A stretch of 64,000 nucleotides of DNA. Origin: Campylobacter sp. LR291e. Lineage in GTDB: Bacteria > Campylobacterota > Campylobacteria > Campylobacterales > Campylobacteraceae. Position numbers and translations under genes: made by a program. The notes beneath the pieces are model-generated. The model did not search any database. It had not been told where the DNA came from and saw nothing but the letters and a program-made list of their open reading frames with translations. The stretch lies in NCBI RefSeq assembly GCF_008633915.1, contig NZ_VJNV01000015.1, positions 124,001-188,000 of the forward strand, read 5' to 3'. This document shows positions 18,039 to 27,369 of this stretch, piece by piece (the stretch's first letter is position 1; each line of letters begins with the position of its first letter).

Positions 18039-18956
18039 TTAAATATAAGTTAGCATAGATGCAAATTTTTCATTGCGTCCATAAACTACATCAAAATATG
18101 CATCTTGAAGTTTTTTAGTAAGACTTCCTCTTGTACCATTGCCTATTTTTCTTGCATCTATTGTATTAACCGGGGTAATCTCAGCTGCAGTTCCTGTTAA
18201 AAAGGTCTCGTCTGCTGTGTAGGCCTCGTCCCTTGTAATCCTTTGTCTAAGTACTTCAATACCTAAGAATTTAGCTATTTTAATGGTAGTATCCTGGGTT
18301 ATACTTTTTAATGAAAAATCATTTGGAGGAGTGATTAAAACCCCATCTTTTACTATAAAAAAGCACTCTCCTGTACCTTCTGCTATAAAGCCTTCTTCAT
18401 CAAGCATTAAGGCTTCTTCGTAACCACACTCGACGGCTTCGTATTTTGCAATTTGTGAATTTAAATAATTTGCACTAGCCTTTGCCTTATTCATAGAAGA
18501 TTTAACGCTATTTCTAGCAAGGCTTGAAATTTTAACCCTAATGCCTTTTTCTAAACCCTCATCTCCTAAATAAGCCCCCCATTGCCAAGCAGCTATACCG
18601 ACTCTAACAGGGGCTTTTGCATGGTAAAGTCCCATAACACCATCGCCTAAGAAAATCAAAGGTCTTATATAGGTATTTTCTTGAAAATTATTTGCTCTTA
18701 ATAGTTCAATTTGAGCTTTTTCTAAATCATCTTGAGAATAAGGACAATTTAAAAGGGTAATTTTAGCCGATTCTAAAAGCCTTTTTGTATGTTCTTTTAG
18801 TCTAAAAATTGCTAAACCCTTATTTGTTTTATAAGCCCTAGTACCTTCAAAAACAGCATTCCCATAATGTAAAGAATGTGTTAAAAAATGCAAGGTAGCA
18901 TCTTTAAAATCAACTAACTTCCCATCAAGCCAAATTTTATCTGCCTTAATCATCAT
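18039..18956 (-). CDS. ilvE: Branched-chain amino acid aminotransferase IlvE
   Basis: The last step of valine, leucine and isoleucine synthesis, and PLP-dependent. The 305 residues have the class IV aminotransferase pattern: 'LTHSLHYGNAVFEGTRAY' (about 25-42), 'MNKAKASANYLNS' with the catalytic Lys of the family, 'EEGFIAEGTGECFFIV', and 'TGTAAEITPVNTID'. Two adjacent ATGs start the gene; AAAGGT upstream fits either. It leads the leftward run ilvE-SPFH-DUF2393-DUF2393 and is divergent from dmpI. Confidence 0.95.
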   Translation of the reverse strand: MMIKADKIWLDGKLVDFKDATLHFLTHSLHYGNAVFEGTRAYKTNKGLAIFRLKEHTKRLLESAKITLLNCPYSQDDLEKAQIELLRANNFQENTYIRPLIFLGDGVMGLYHAKAPVRVGIAAWQWGAYLGDEGLEKGIRVKISSLARNSVKSSMNKAKASANYLNSQIAKYEAVECGYEEALMLDEEGFIAEGTGECFFIVKDGVLITPPNDFSLKSITQDTTIKIAKFLGIEVLRQRITRDEAYTADETFLTGTAAEITPVNTIDARKIGNGTRGSLTKKLQDAYFDVVYGRNEKFASMLTYI

Positions 18957-19072
18957 TTTACCTTTATTTAAATTTAAATGTGAGATTTTAGCAAAATTAT
19001 ACTAACAATAAAATAAAGTTTATTTATTATTAATTTTAAGCTATACTTTCAAAAATTTTTAAAGGAGATAAA

Positions 19073-19279
19073 ATGCCTATTGTTCATATTACAACAGCAA
19101 AACCAGCTTTAAGCAAAGAAGAAAAGGCAAATTTGATTGCTGATATAACTGAGCTTTTAAGCACAAAATACAATAAAAATAAAGAAAGAATAGTGGTTAT
19201 GATAAAAGATATTGACCCTTTTGATATAGGTTTTGGTGGTATTAGCGTTGAAGAAATTAAAAATCGGGCTAGTAAATGA
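19073..19279 (+). CDS. dmpI: 4-Oxalocrotonate tautomerase-family protein
   Basis: A 68-residue small tautomerase. After loss of Met the N-terminal Pro (MPIVHI) is the catalytic base. 'DPFDIGFGG' is the conserved turn before the last strand. These hexameric enzymes isomerise 2-hydroxymuconate-type substrates; the natural substrate in Campylobacter is unknown. AAAGGAG precedes the ATG. The stop overlaps bcp by 4 bp (ATGA). The gene is slightly longer than the 62-residue canonical 4-OT and matches the H. pylori DmpI type. Confidence 0.88.
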   Translation: MPIVHITTAKPALSKEEKANLIADITELLSTKYNKNKERIVVMIKDIDPFDIGFGGISVEEIKNRASK

Positions 19280-19731
19280 GTTTAAAAGTAGGTGATAAGG
19301 CACCTGATTTTTGTCTTTTAAATAGCGATGGGGTAGAAATTTGTCTTAAAGATTTATTAGGTAAAAAAATAGTTTTGTATTTTTATCCAAAAGACAATAC
19401 GCCAGGTTGTACCCAACAAGCTTGTGATTTTAGTGAAAATTTTGATAAATTTAGCGATAAAAATGCCATAATTGTAGGTATTAGTCCTGATTCAGTGAAA
19501 AGTCATACAAAATTTAGTGATAAATTTAAGTTAAAACATATTTTATTAAGCGATGAAGACAAAGAAGTATCAAAGGTTTACGGCGTTTGGGGACTTAAGA
19601 AAAATTATGGAAAAGAATATGAAGGTATTATAAGAACTACTTTTATTATCGATGAAAAAGGAAAAATTATTCAAATTTATCAAAAGGTTAGCGTTAAAGA
19701 ACATGCCTTAAAAGTGTTAGAAAGTCTTTAA
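19276..19731 (+). CDS. bcp: Thioredoxin-dependent thiol peroxidase Bcp/PrxQ
   Basis: Reduces hydrogen and organic peroxides with electrons from thioredoxin. The 151 residues contain the peroxidatic and resolving Cys in NTPGCTQQACDF (C-x4-C, about residues 41-52), the atypical 2-Cys Bcp arrangement. The N-terminal VGDKAPDF and the 'FIIDEKGKI' strand are also family-typical. It overlaps dmpI by ATGA and is followed by queH after 6 bp. A possible electron donor, trxA, lies at 60435. Confidence 0.93.
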   Translation: MSLKVGDKAPDFCLLNSDGVEICLKDLLGKKIVLYFYPKDNTPGCTQQACDFSENFDKFSDKNAIIVGISPDSVKSHTKFSDKFKLKHILLSDEDKEVSKVYGVWGLKKNYGKEYEGIIRTTFIIDEKGKIIQIYQKVSVKEHALKVLESL

Positions 19732-19737
19732 ATTTCA

Positions 19738-20814
19738 ATGCTAGTTCATATTTGTTGTAGCGTGGACAGTCATTTTTTTATAAGTGAGTTAAAAAAAGCT
19801 TATCCAAATGAAAATTTAATAGGCTTTTTTTACGATCCAAATATACACCCTTATAGTGAATATGAACTTCGCTTTTTAGATGTTAAAAGGAGTTGTGATA
19901 AATTGAATATCAAACTTTATAAGGGTGAGTATGATTATGAATTGTGGCTAAATTTGGTTAAGGGTCTTGAAAACGAACCAGAAAAGGGTAAGAGGTGTAA
20001 TGTTTGTTTTGATATAAGGATACAAAAAAGTGCCCAATTTGCTAAAAAAATAGGCGAAAAAAAACTTACTACTACGCTTTTAACTAGTCCTAAAAAGGAT
20101 TTTACTCAACTTGAAAACGTCTTAAAAAAGGAATGTAAGCCCTATAATATCGAAGTAATTGCACCTGATTTTAGAAAAAATGGTGGCACTCAAAGACAAT
20201 TTGCCCTAGCAAAGAAAGAAAGGCTTTACCATCAAAATTATTGTGGTTGCTTGTATGCACTTTCTAAACAAAAAGAAAATAAAAATTTTATAGCTGAGTT
20301 TATATCACCTATTAATAAACAAATTCTTCCAGCTAGTATAGAAGAGAAAAAAAATTTTTATAAAAAGCTTAATAATTTAGAAAAAAAGGGCGTTAATTTT
20401 GAACTTGTTAGGGAAAAATTTTTAAATTATCGCTTGCTTTTTGGACTTGTGAAATTTAATAAAAAGCCTGTAAAAACGCATATTTTATTTTATTCTCATT
20501 TTAAAAACTCATATACAAAATTTGCTTTAAACGATGATATAAAAGGAATTTATAGGTCCTTAAAAGATGAGCTTGTTTTGCTCGATTTTAATTTTTTAAA
20601 TGCCCTTTGTAAGAATAAATTTAAAGATTTTAATGATTTTTTAAAAAGGTCTCTTAGCATAAAACAAGAAATTTTGCTTAGAAAAAAGCTTTTTGATGAT
20701 TATAATCTTAGTGGGGTAATTATCTTTGAAGAACTAAAAAAAGGAAGTTATGAGTTTATTTGCAGGAATGAAATTTATTTTGATACAAGGGAAAAAATTA
20801 TTAAAATTAATTAG
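19738..20814 (+). CDS. queH: Epoxyqueuosine reductase QueH
   Basis: Catalyses the last step of queuosine synthesis in tRNA, in organisms without QueG. The N-terminal 180 residues contain the DUF208/QueH signature: HICCSVDS (Cys pair for the 4Fe-4S cluster and auxiliary iron), 'FYDPNIHPYSEYELR', RCNVCF, and NYCGCLYAL. The C-terminal half (about 185-358) is a Lys-rich extension that I do not recognise, present in Campylobacter homologues (Cj0272 type). No RBS of note is visible, and the gene starts 6 bp after bcp. Function call is strong for the N-terminal domain. Confidence 0.88.
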   Translation: MLVHICCSVDSHFFISELKKAYPNENLIGFFYDPNIHPYSEYELRFLDVKRSCDKLNIKLYKGEYDYELWLNLVKGLENEPEKGKRCNVCFDIRIQKSAQFAKKIGEKKLTTTLLTSPKKDFTQLENVLKKECKPYNIEVIAPDFRKNGGTQRQFALAKKERLYHQNYCGCLYALSKQKENKNFIAEFISPINKQILPASIEEKKNFYKKLNNLEKKGVNFELVREKFLNYRLLFGLVKFNKKPVKTHILFYSHFKNSYTKFALNDDIKGIYRSLKDELVLLDFNFLNALCKNKFKDFNDFLKRSLSIKQEILLRKKLFDDYNLSGVIIFEELKKGSYEFICRNEIYFDTREKIIKIN

Positions 20815-20910
20815 TGTTTAATTTAAAAATGTAAAATTACCTTTTTAAAAACGCAAAAGCTAACTAAAATTAAAAAAAATTTTAAATTTTTAGCCTTGCT
20901 TTTATGCTTT

Positions 20911-20916
20911 TATAAT
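20911..20916 (+). promoter_or_regulatory. Putative -10 box for fabZ-lpxA-clpX-mreB-mreC
   Basis: TATAAT preceded by a run of T-rich phased tracts, 50 bp before the fabZ ATG, in the only sizeable gap (151 bp) ahead of this five-gene run. This fits the Campylobacter sigma70 pattern, which lacks a clear -35 box. Confidence 0.5.
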
Positions 20917-20965
20917 ATTTATTTTTGTAAAATTAAAGATTGTTATTTTTAAAGGTTTAAAGCTT

Positions 20966-21406
20966 ATGATTGATATAATGCAAATTCAAGCAATTTTGCC
21001 ACATAGATACCCTTTTTTGCTAGTTGATAGGATAGTAGAGTTAAAAATAGGTGAATTTGTAAAAGGTTATAAAAATATAAGTATTAGCGATGCTGTATTT
21101 ATGGGACATTTTCCTAATCACCCTATTTATCCTGGTGTTTTAATCTTAGAGGGAATGGCACAAACTGGTGGTGTTTTGGCCTTTAAAAGCATGCACGATG
21201 AGATAAATCCTGCTGAAAAAGTAGTTTATTTTACTGGTATTGATAATGCTAAATTTAGAAACCCTGTTCGCGTAGGCGATAGGCTTGATTATGAAATGAA
21301 TGTAGTTAAAAATCGTGGTGCTTTATGGGTTTTTGAGGGTAAGGCTCTTGTAAATGAAGTTTTGGTCGCACAGGCTGAACTTAAAGCTATGATAATGGAT
21401 AGATAA
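20966..21406 (+). CDS. fabZ: 3-Hydroxyacyl-ACP dehydratase FabZ
   Basis: Dehydrates beta-hydroxyacyl-ACP in fatty acid elongation. The 146 residues carry the hot-dog fold signature: '[13 protein letters not shown]' (catalytic His), '[20 protein letters not shown]' with the active-site Glu, and '[10 protein letters not shown]'. Start ATG at 20966 follows AAAGG. The last base of its stop is the first of the lpxA ATG (TAATG). fabZ-lpxA is a conserved pair for lipid A supply. Confidence 0.96.
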   Translation: MIDIMQIQAILPHRYPFLLVDRIVELKIGEFVKGYKNISISDAVFMGHFPNHPIYPGVLILEGMAQTGGVLAFKSMHDEINPAEKVVYFTGIDNAKFRNPVRVGDRLDYEMNVVKNRGALWVFEGKALVNEVLVAQAELKAMIMDR

Positions 21407-22194
21407 TGCAAAAAATACACCCAAGTGCTGTCATAGAAGATGGGGCTATAATCGGTGATGAGGTTGAGATAGAAGCCTATGCCTTTGTAAGTAAAGAAGC
21501 AAAAATAGGCAACAAAGTTATTATAAAACAAGGTGCAAGGGTGTTAGCAAACACAAGTATAGGCGATGGAAGTAGAATTTTTTCCTATGCTATTATAGGT
21601 GATATTCCACAAGATATCTCTTATAAGGATGAGCAAAAAACAGGGGTTATTATAGGAAAAAACGCTGTTATAAGGGAATTTAGCACTATAAATTCAGGCA
21701 CAGCTAAAGGAGATGGCTTTACAAGAATTGCTGATAATGCTTTTATAATGGCATATTCTCACATAGCACATGATTGCGTTTTAGGAAGTAATATTATCTT
21801 AGCAAATAATGTTACCTTAGCTGGTCATGTTGAAATTGGAGATTTTAGCGTGGTTGGTGGGCTTACTCCTATTCATCAATTTGTTAGGGTTGGTGAGGGT
21901 TGTATGATAGCAGGCGCATCTGCCTTATCGCAAGACATAGTGCCTTTTTGCTTAGCTGAGGGCAATAGGGCTAGTATTAGAAGTTTAAATTTAATCGGCC
22001 TTCGTCGTAGATTTGATAAAGAAGAGGTTGAAATTTTAAACAAGGCTTATAAATTTTTATTTAGAAAGGGTGATTTAAAAGAAAATGCTAAAAATTTGTT
22101 ACAAACAAATGATAATGAAAATGTGAAAAAAATGTGTAATTTTATACTTGAAACGAAGAGAGGAATTCCTATTTATAGAGGTAAAAATGGCTAA
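21406..22194 (+). CDS. lpxA: UDP-GlcNAc acyltransferase LpxA
   Basis: First committed step of lipid A synthesis. The 262 residues contain left-handed beta-helix hexapeptide repeats from about residue 3 to 185, the catalytic His in 'AYSHIAHDC' (about 122-130), '[12 protein letters not shown]', and a C-terminal helical domain beginning '[14 protein letters not shown]'. Translation is coupled to fabZ by TAATG, and the 3' end overlaps the clpX start by 8 bp. Length is normal. Confidence 0.96.
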   Translation: MQKIHPSAVIEDGAIIGDEVEIEAYAFVSKEAKIGNKVIIKQGARVLANTSIGDGSRIFSYAIIGDIPQDISYKDEQKTGVIIGKNAVIREFSTINSGTAKGDGFTRIADNAFIMAYSHIAHDCVLGSNIILANNVTLAGHVEIGDFSVVGGLTPIHQFVRVGEGCMIAGASALSQDIVPFCLAEGNRASIRSLNLIGLRRRFDKEEVEILNKAYKFLFRKGDLKENAKNLLQTNDNENVKKMCNFILETKRGIPIYRGKNG

Positions 22195-23461
22195 GACTTG
22201 TAATTTTTGTGGCGAAGAAGAAAGTGCTGATAGAAGAATTCTAGCAGATGAAACGGATAGTGTTTGCATTTGCGAATATTGTATCGGTGGGGCTTATGGT
22301 ATCATTTATGGTGAAGAAGATAATCTAGAAAAATTAGATAATCTAGACTTGCATGGACACGGACATACTTTCCATGGTGGTTCAGATTATGGATTAAAAA
22401 ATTTAACACCTAAGGAGTTAAAGGCCTATTTAGATCGCTATGTTATCGGGCAAGAACAGGCTAAAAAGATTTTTAGCGTAGGTGTTTATAATCATTATAA
22501 AAGATTATTTAGAGCTAGTTCAAGGCTGGATTTAAAGGATGATGATACAGAATTATTTAAATCAAATATCTTACTAGTTGGACCTACTGGAAGTGGAAAA
22601 ACACTTTTAGCACAAACCTTAGCTAGATTTTTAGATGTGCCTATTGCAATTTGTGATGCTACTTCCTTAACCGAGGCTGGTTATGTTGGAGAGGATGTTG
22701 AAAATATCCTTACAAGATTAGTACAAGCTGCTGATGGCGATGTAGAAAGGGCTCAAAAGGGCATTGTTTTTATAGATGAGATAGATAAAATTGCTAGAAT
22801 GAGTGAGAATCGTTCTATTACAAGAGATGTTAGTGGAGAAGGCGTTCAACAAGCTTTACTTAAAATTATAGAAGGCTCACTAGTAAATATACCACCAAAA
22901 GGAGGTCGAAAACACCCAAATCAAGACTTTATACAAATTGATACCTCAAATATTTTATTTGTTTGTGGTGGTGCCTTTGATGGCATACAAGAAATTTTAA
23001 AACGCAAACTTGGCGACAAGGTTATGGGTTTTTTTGATGAAGGCGATAATAAAAAAAATAAAGAATTGCTTGAAAAGATAGAACCTGATGACTTAGTGCA
23101 TTTTGGATTGATACCTGAACTTATAGGTAGATTACATATAATTGCTACCTTAAATGAGCTTGAAGAAGATGATATGATTAGGATATTAACAGAGCCAAAA
23201 AATGCAATTATTAAGCAGTATCAAAAGCTTTTTGCAATTGATGATGTAAATTTGAAATTTGAAGATGATGCGATAAGGGCTATTGCTCAATTAGCCTTAG
23301 AACGCAAAACAGGGGCGAGAGGACTTAGGAGTATCATAGAAGAAATGATGGTTGATTTAATGTTTGAATTACCAGATTATAAGGACTATGATATTATTAT
23401 TACAAAAGAGGTTGTTTGCGAAGGTGCAAAGGCCTTATTTATAAAAAGAAAAATCAGCTAA
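22187..23461 (+). CDS. clpX: ClpX, ATP-dependent unfoldase of ClpXP
   Basis: Unfolds and feeds proteins to ClpP. I place the start at 22187 ([13 protein letters not shown], preceded by GAGG), giving 424 residues; an upstream ATG at 22148 lies inside lpxA. Domains are an N-terminal zinc-binding domain (CNFC and CEYC), the AAA+ core with Walker A GPTGSGKT (about 128-135), Walker B FIDEIDKI, pore loop GYVGED, sensor [10 protein letters not shown]. The ClpP-docking loop reads 'DKVMGFFDE', a variant of the usual IGF. It overlaps lpxA by 8 bp and precedes mreB by 11 bp. Confidence 0.95.
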   Translation: MAKTCNFCGEEESADRRILADETDSVCICEYCIGGAYGIIYGEEDNLEKLDNLDLHGHGHTFHGGSDYGLKNLTPKELKAYLDRYVIGQEQAKKIFSVGVYNHYKRLFRASSRLDLKDDDTELFKSNILLVGPTGSGKTLLAQTLARFLDVPIAICDATSLTEAGYVGEDVENILTRLVQAADGDVERAQKGIVFIDEIDKIARMSENRSITRDVSGEGVQQALLKIIEGSLVNIPPKGGRKHPNQDFIQIDTSNILFVCGGAFDGIQEILKRKLGDKVMGFFDEGDNKKNKELLEKIEPDDLVHFGLIPELIGRLHIIATLNELEEDDMIRILTEPKNAIIKQYQKLFAIDDVNLKFEDDAIRAIAQLALERKTGARGLRSIIEEMMVDLMFELPDYKDYDIIITKEVVCEGAKALFIKRKIS

Positions 23462-23472
23462 AAAGGGTTAAA

Positions 23473-24513
23473 ATGATACTAGACCAGCTTATAGGATTTT
23501 TTTCCAGCGATATGGGTATAGATTTAGGCACAGCAAATACACTTGTGCTTGTTAAGGATAAGGGCATTGTGATTAATGAACCTTCTGTTGTTGCGGTTGA
23601 ACGCGAAAGATATGGCTTTAAGGCTAAAATTCTAGCTGTTGGCAAGGAAGCTAAGGAAATGGTGGGTAAAACACCAGGCAACATAGAAGCCATTCGCCCT
23701 ATGAAAGATGGCGTTATTGCTGACTTTGATATGACAGAAAAAATGATTCGTTATTTTATAGAAAAAACTCATCGTAGAAAAAGTTTTTTACGTCCTAGAA
23801 TTATAATTTCAGTTCCTTATGGTTTAACTCAAGTTGAGAGAAAGGCAGTTAAAGAAAGTGCATTAACAGCTGGTGCAAGAGAGGTATTTTTGATAGAAGA
23901 GCCTATGGCTGCAGCTATTGGGGCAAATTTACCTATACAAGAACCAAAGGGAAATTTGGTTGTTGATATCGGTGGTGGCACTACTGAGATTGGCGTTATA
24001 TCACTTGGTGGTCTAGTTATTTCAAAATCCATTCGCACAGCTGGTGATAAGCTTGATATGAGTATAGTAAATTATGTAAAAGAAAAATATAATTTAATTA
24101 TAGGCGAAAGAACAGGCGAAGAGATTAAAATGGAGATAGGTTCAGCAATCCAACTTCCAAAAGAACTTTCCATGGTAGTAAAAGGACGCGACCAAGTAAC
24201 TGGCTTATTAAGTAGAATCGAATTAACTAGCGAGGATGTTAGGGATGCTATGAAAGAACATTTAAAAGAAATAGCTGATGCTTTGAAAATCGTTCTTGAA
24301 ATGATGCCACCAGACCTTGCCAGCGATATAGTTGAAAATGGCGTTGTTTTAACAGGTGGTGGGGCATTGATTCGTGGCTTGGATAAATATTTATCTGAGA
24401 TTGTTCGCCTACCTATTTATATAGCTGATGAACCTTTATTAGCTGTTGCAAAAGGCACAGGTAAGGCTTTGGAAGAAATTTCATTATTGCAACAATTAAC
24501 TAATGAAGAATAA
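23473..24513 (+). CDS. mreB: MreB, rod-shape actin homologue
   Basis: A bacterial actin that organises lateral wall synthesis. The chosen start at 23473 (AAGGG upstream) gives 346 residues, beginning [20 protein letters not shown]. The actin-type nucleotide-binding motifs are present: '[11 protein letters not shown]', '[12 protein letters not shown]' (about 160-171), '[10 protein letters not shown]', and '[12 protein letters not shown]'. It is followed by mreC with an 11-bp overlap. A start at 23416 would lie within clpX and is unlikely. Confidence 0.96.
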   Translation: MILDQLIGFFSSDMGIDLGTANTLVLVKDKGIVINEPSVVAVERERYGFKAKILAVGKEAKEMVGKTPGNIEAIRPMKDGVIADFDMTEKMIRYFIEKTHRRKSFLRPRIIISVPYGLTQVERKAVKESALTAGAREVFLIEEPMAAAIGANLPIQEPKGNLVVDIGGGTTEIGVISLGGLVISKSIRTAGDKLDMSIVNYVKEKYNLIIGERTGEEIKMEIGSAIQLPKELSMVVKGRDQVTGLLSRIELTSEDVRDAMKEHLKEIADALKIVLEMMPPDLASDIVENGVVLTGGGALIRGLDKYLSEIVRLPIYIADEPLLAVAKGTGKALEEISLLQQLTNEE

Positions 24514-25252
24514 AGTAATTTATGTATTAATTTTTGCTTTTTTAGTATTTGTCTCCTTTTATTATGGGGGACTCATTAAAAAAAATGTATTAGTTGTAAA
24601 TGACTATGTGATTAAAAGTGCATATGATTTTAAGGACTTTGTAAGTGAAAAAATTTCTATACATTTTAATCAAATAGAACAAATTGAAAATTTAAAAGAA
24701 AAAAATGAAAAATTAGAAAGCCTAGGTATGCTTGTTGGTACCCTTTCAAACGAGATAAATAGGCTTTTAGAAGATAAAAACTCTACGCATTTTTTACCTA
24801 ATGTTAGCTTAGCTCGCGTTATTTCTTATGTACAAATGAATGATTATACTAAAGTTTGGCTTGATGGTACAAAAAGTACTCCAAATAAAAATAAGGGCTT
24901 ACTTTATCAAGGATATAGCGTTGGAATTTTAATAGACAAAGACGCAAGACCAATGGCCCTTTTGCAAGGCGATGAAAAGTGCATTTTTTCTGTTTATATA
25001 GGAGATAACAAAGCTCCCGGCTTTATACAAGGGCATAATGGTAAAATAATGGTAAAATACATTCCAAGATGGGCTAGTTTTAAGGTAGGGGATGAAATTT
25101 TAACAAGTGGACTTGATAATATCTTTTTTGCTGGTGTTCCTGTTGGGGTAGTAACTAGGGTTGTGGATGAAGATATTTATCTAAGTGCAGAAGTTAAGCC
25201 TTATGCTCAGCTTAATATACCTGCTTATGTTTATGTTATAGATAGATTATAA
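24503..25252 (+). CDS. mreC: MreC, rod-shape periplasmic scaffold
   Basis: A 249-residue single-pass protein. A membrane anchor (about 5-24, [20 protein letters not shown]) leads into a coiled coil (about 50-90, '[17 protein letters not shown]'). Two small beta-barrels complete it, with '[20 protein letters not shown]' and '[19 protein letters not shown]'. It links MreB to PBPs and MreD. It overlaps mreB by 11 bp. No mreD-like gene follows; the next genes are on the other strand. Confidence 0.93.
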   Translation: MKNKVIYVLIFAFLVFVSFYYGGLIKKNVLVVNDYVIKSAYDFKDFVSEKISIHFNQIEQIENLKEKNEKLESLGMLVGTLSNEINRLLEDKNSTHFLPNVSLARVISYVQMNDYTKVWLDGTKSTPNKNKGLLYQGYSVGILIDKDARPMALLQGDEKCIFSVYIGDNKAPGFIQGHNGKIMVKYIPRWASFKVGDEILTSGLDNIFFAGVPVGVVTRVVDEDIYLSAEVKPYAQLNIPAYVYVIDRL

Positions 25253-25276
25253 ATTTGAAATTTTTTAAATAGAAAA

Positions 25277-25302
25277 TGCAATTCCTACAAGTAGAAATTG
25301 CA
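25277..25302 (-). terminator. Hairpin after the leftward small-membrane-protein pair
   Basis: Stem TGCAATT/AATTGCA (25277-25283 and 25296-25302) with extra CTA/TAG pairing inside. On the minus strand TTTT follows it, 7 bp after the stop of the leftward gene ending at 25309. It may also limit read-through from mreC. Confidence 0.6.
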
Positions 25303-25308
25303 AAAAAT

Positions 25309-25635
25309 TCAGTTTCTAACACCTTGTTTTTTAACTAACATAGACTTTATAACGCCCTTTGGGTCAGTATAAAGTAAGTAAGCAATCCACACCACCAAGG
25401 CCAAGGCTATGACAGCTAAACCAAGATAAAAATCATTTAAAAGTTCTACAGGATTGATATTAAAAAATTCCTCACCTTCTTCTAAATATCCAGCTACAGC
25501 ATCGCAAAACCACATGATTGACGCACCCCAAAACATCCAGCATAGCATACCGAGTTTCATATCACTTTCTAAGGCGTTTTTGTACCATAAGGCTGTGCAA
25601 AATACCGCAGCAAAAATAGTTATTAATAAAGTCAT
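25309..25635 (-). CDS. Small membrane protein of unknown function (pair, second gene)
   Basis: A 108-residue protein with an N-terminal helix (about 1-18), a second hydrophobic region (about 28-48, MLCWMFWGASIMWFCDAV) and a third near the C-terminus (about 70-92). It ends in a basic tail. It lies 3 bp downstream of another small membrane protein, and both read leftward. I do not recognise the family. The 'YLEEGEEFFNINPVELLNDFY' stretch between helices is acidic and could face the periplasm. Codon use resembles the flanking core genes. Confidence 0.6.
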   Translation of the reverse strand: MTLLITIFAAVFCTALWYKNALESDMKLGMLCWMFWGASIMWFCDAVAGYLEEGEEFFNINPVELLNDFYLGLAVIALALVVWIAYLLYTDPKGVIKSMLVKKQGVRN

Positions 25636-25638
25636 AAT

Positions 25639-25983
25639 TTAAGCCTTTGCAACTTGTCTATTTTCGATTTTTTCAGCCACAAAGCACATTATAAGCCAAA
25701 CTATAGTTATAGCCAAAGACATTGAAACGCCAACAGTTGCCATTTCATCAAGCATAACAGCAGTGTCTTCAGCACTATTCATAGCCGTTAAAAAAGGAGG
25801 CATTACGCTTATTTCTCCATGCCATAAATGTTCAAATGCTAACAAAAAAGCACCACCAAAAGAAAGTTTAGTAAGCCATGAAAATCTTTGAGCAATCTTT
25901 GCTCCATTCACCCTACCCTTAAACAACTTAGTTAAAACTGCACTAACAATGCCTTCACTACCAGGGACTATAAAGCAAGCCAT
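25639..25983 (-). CDS. Small membrane protein of unknown function (pair, first gene)
   Basis: A 114-residue protein starting MACFIVPGSEG. The start at 25983 follows AAAGGA; an in-frame upstream ATG would add 25 residues. Hydrophobic segments lie at about 42-60 and 85-106. Between them is 'HLWHGEISVMPPFLTAMNSAEDTAVMLDEMATVGV', with His and acidic residues that could bind metal or heme; this is a guess from composition. It is co-transcribed with the next gene (3-bp gap). I believe similar pairs occur in other Campylobacter, but I cannot name a function. Confidence 0.62.
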   Translation of the reverse strand: MACFIVPGSEGIVSAVLTKLFKGRVNGAKIAQRFSWLTKLSFGGAFLLAFEHLWHGEISVMPPFLTAMNSAEDTAVMLDEMATVGVSMSLAITIVWLIMCFVAEKIENRQVAKA

Positions 25984-26106
25984 TTTGTATCCTTTGTAAT
26001 TTAATTTAGACATTGATTTTATAATAAAAAAATTTTTTACACAAGCCCTAAGGGGCATATTAATATTAAATTTTAAGCAAAAAAATAAACTTTAAATTTA
26101 GTAATT

Positions 26107-26326
26107 GATTCTTTGGGCTACAAAAAAGGCTTTAAGTAAGGCCTTGGGTATTGGAATTTCTAAGAAGTGTAGCTTTTTTAATATAAGAAATTGTAAGGAT
26201 AAAAATGGCTCTCCCTTTTTTAAATTCTCAAAAAAGCTTAAAAGGCATTTTAAGATTAAATCTTCAAGCTTTAGTATATCTCACGATTTAAATTTTGCAA
26301 TGGCCGTTGTGGATATTAAGGGTTAA
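26107..26326 (+). pseudogene. 3' fragment of a second acpS
   Basis: About 73 codons encoding a near copy of the C-terminal 60% of AcpS: WATKKALSKALGIGISKKC..., then KDKNGSPFFKFSKKLK and SISHDLNFAMAVVDIKG. The full acpS at 11620-11979 reads WAAKEALSKALGVGISKKC in the same place. The first 45 or so codons, with the metal-binding Asp, are missing, and the catalytic Glu is replaced by Lys (KK for KE), so it cannot be active. The differences are spread along its length. That suggests the copy came from a related strain or has been diverging for some time. It sits directly beside R-M locus 2. Confidence 0.88.
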
Positions 26327-26349
26327 TTAAATATATTTAGGTATGAGTT

Positions 26350-27369
26350 TTATCCATCTTTATTTAATATATGCAAATATTCTATAGTACTATTTTGTTT
26401 TTGTGTTCTTTTACTATCTGCTTTAAATCTTTGGTGTATTTTGGTACTTAGTTCATATTTTCCATATTTTTTAAAGATATTTTGAATTTGTTCTAAACTT
26501 AACAACCCCTCATCGTTATAGCTTAAAAATATAAATTTAAAATTTGCATTTTTGATGATGAATTCTAGCTCATTTTCAACGCTCATTTTTTTACACCACG
26601 CGGATTTTTCATAGTATCTTAATCCTGTTTTTCCTTGAGGAATAAAATCATCATAAATTGCGATTGAATTTAGTAAATGATAGTTTGCACCATACTGTCT
26701 AGCATTATAAGGTGGGTCCAAATATAAAATATCTCCATTTATTTTGGTAATCAAATCCCTTGCATTCTCATTGAAAATTTGAGGCTCATTTATCCCATTG
26801 CAAATTTCAAAATTGGCTGGACTTAAAATCATTTTTTTTTGAGCAGATTTTTTAAGATGTTTTAGAAATGCCCCATAAACTGAGGCAGTATTTGCGACCT
26901 TGTCGGCGGATTCTAAAAGCGAGGCTAATAAAAAGAAATATTCATTTTCATTGATAGAATTTTCTTGTTTTAACTCTTCTATTTTTGTGCGAATAGTATC
27001 TATTTTTTTAGCATTTTCATCACTGAAATATTGCCTATTTTCACCACCACCTAAAGCATAATGAGTGAAAATTTTTCCTTTAATCAATAAAGTTGCGTCA
27101 TTTAGACTATCCAAAAGCTTGCCAATCTCGTTTAATTTTATGTAATTTCCTATATAATTTTTTGCCAAAACGAAGCTATAAAATTCTTTATCATTTACGA
27201 TAATTTGTTTAACCTTACCTTTAAAAAGTTTAGAAACTGCACAACTTCCAGCAAATAAATCGCAAAAAATACTTTGACTTAAAGGCTTTGCATTATGTCC
27301 TTTTAAAGTGTTATCAATATTTTCAAACAAAAAATCCGAAAGCCTAAACTTTGAGCCTATATAATTCAT
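26350..27369 (-). CDS. D12-class adenine DNA methyltransferase of R-M locus 2
   Basis: A 339-residue Dam/D12-class N6-adenine methyltransferase (PF02086). The N-terminal MNYIGSKFRLSDFL and the SAM motif DLFAGSCAVSKLF (about 38-50) are followed by a variable target-recognition part. The catalytic motif DPPYNARQYG lies at about 218-227, with 'FIFLSYNDEGLLS' near the end. It overlaps the upstream HNH gene by 4 bp. The order in the transcript is methyltransferase 2, HNH, this gene. Two different amino-methyltransferases beside one endonuclease usually means an asymmetric target with one enzyme per strand; that is inference. Confidence 0.87.
   Translation of the reverse strand: MNYIGSKFRLSDFLFENIDNTLKGHNAKPLSQSIFCDLFAGSCAVSKLFKGKVKQIIVNDKEFYSFVLAKNYIGNYIKLNEIGKLLDSLNDATLLIKGKIFTHYALGGGENRQYFSDENAKKIDTIRTKIEELKQENSINENEYFFLLASLLESADKVANTASVYGAFLKHLKKSAQKKMILSPANFEICNGINEPQIFNENARDLITKINGDILYLDPPYNARQYGANYHLLNSIAIYDDFIPQGKTGLRYYEKSAWCKKMSVENELEFIIKNANFKFIFLSYNDEGLLSLEQIQNIFKKYGKYELSTKIHQRFKADSKRTQKQNSTIEYLHILNKDG

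Noticed and set aside
26107-26326. A functional second AcpS
   Set aside because: The N-terminal metal-binding part is missing and the catalytic Glu is replaced, so it is a fragment.
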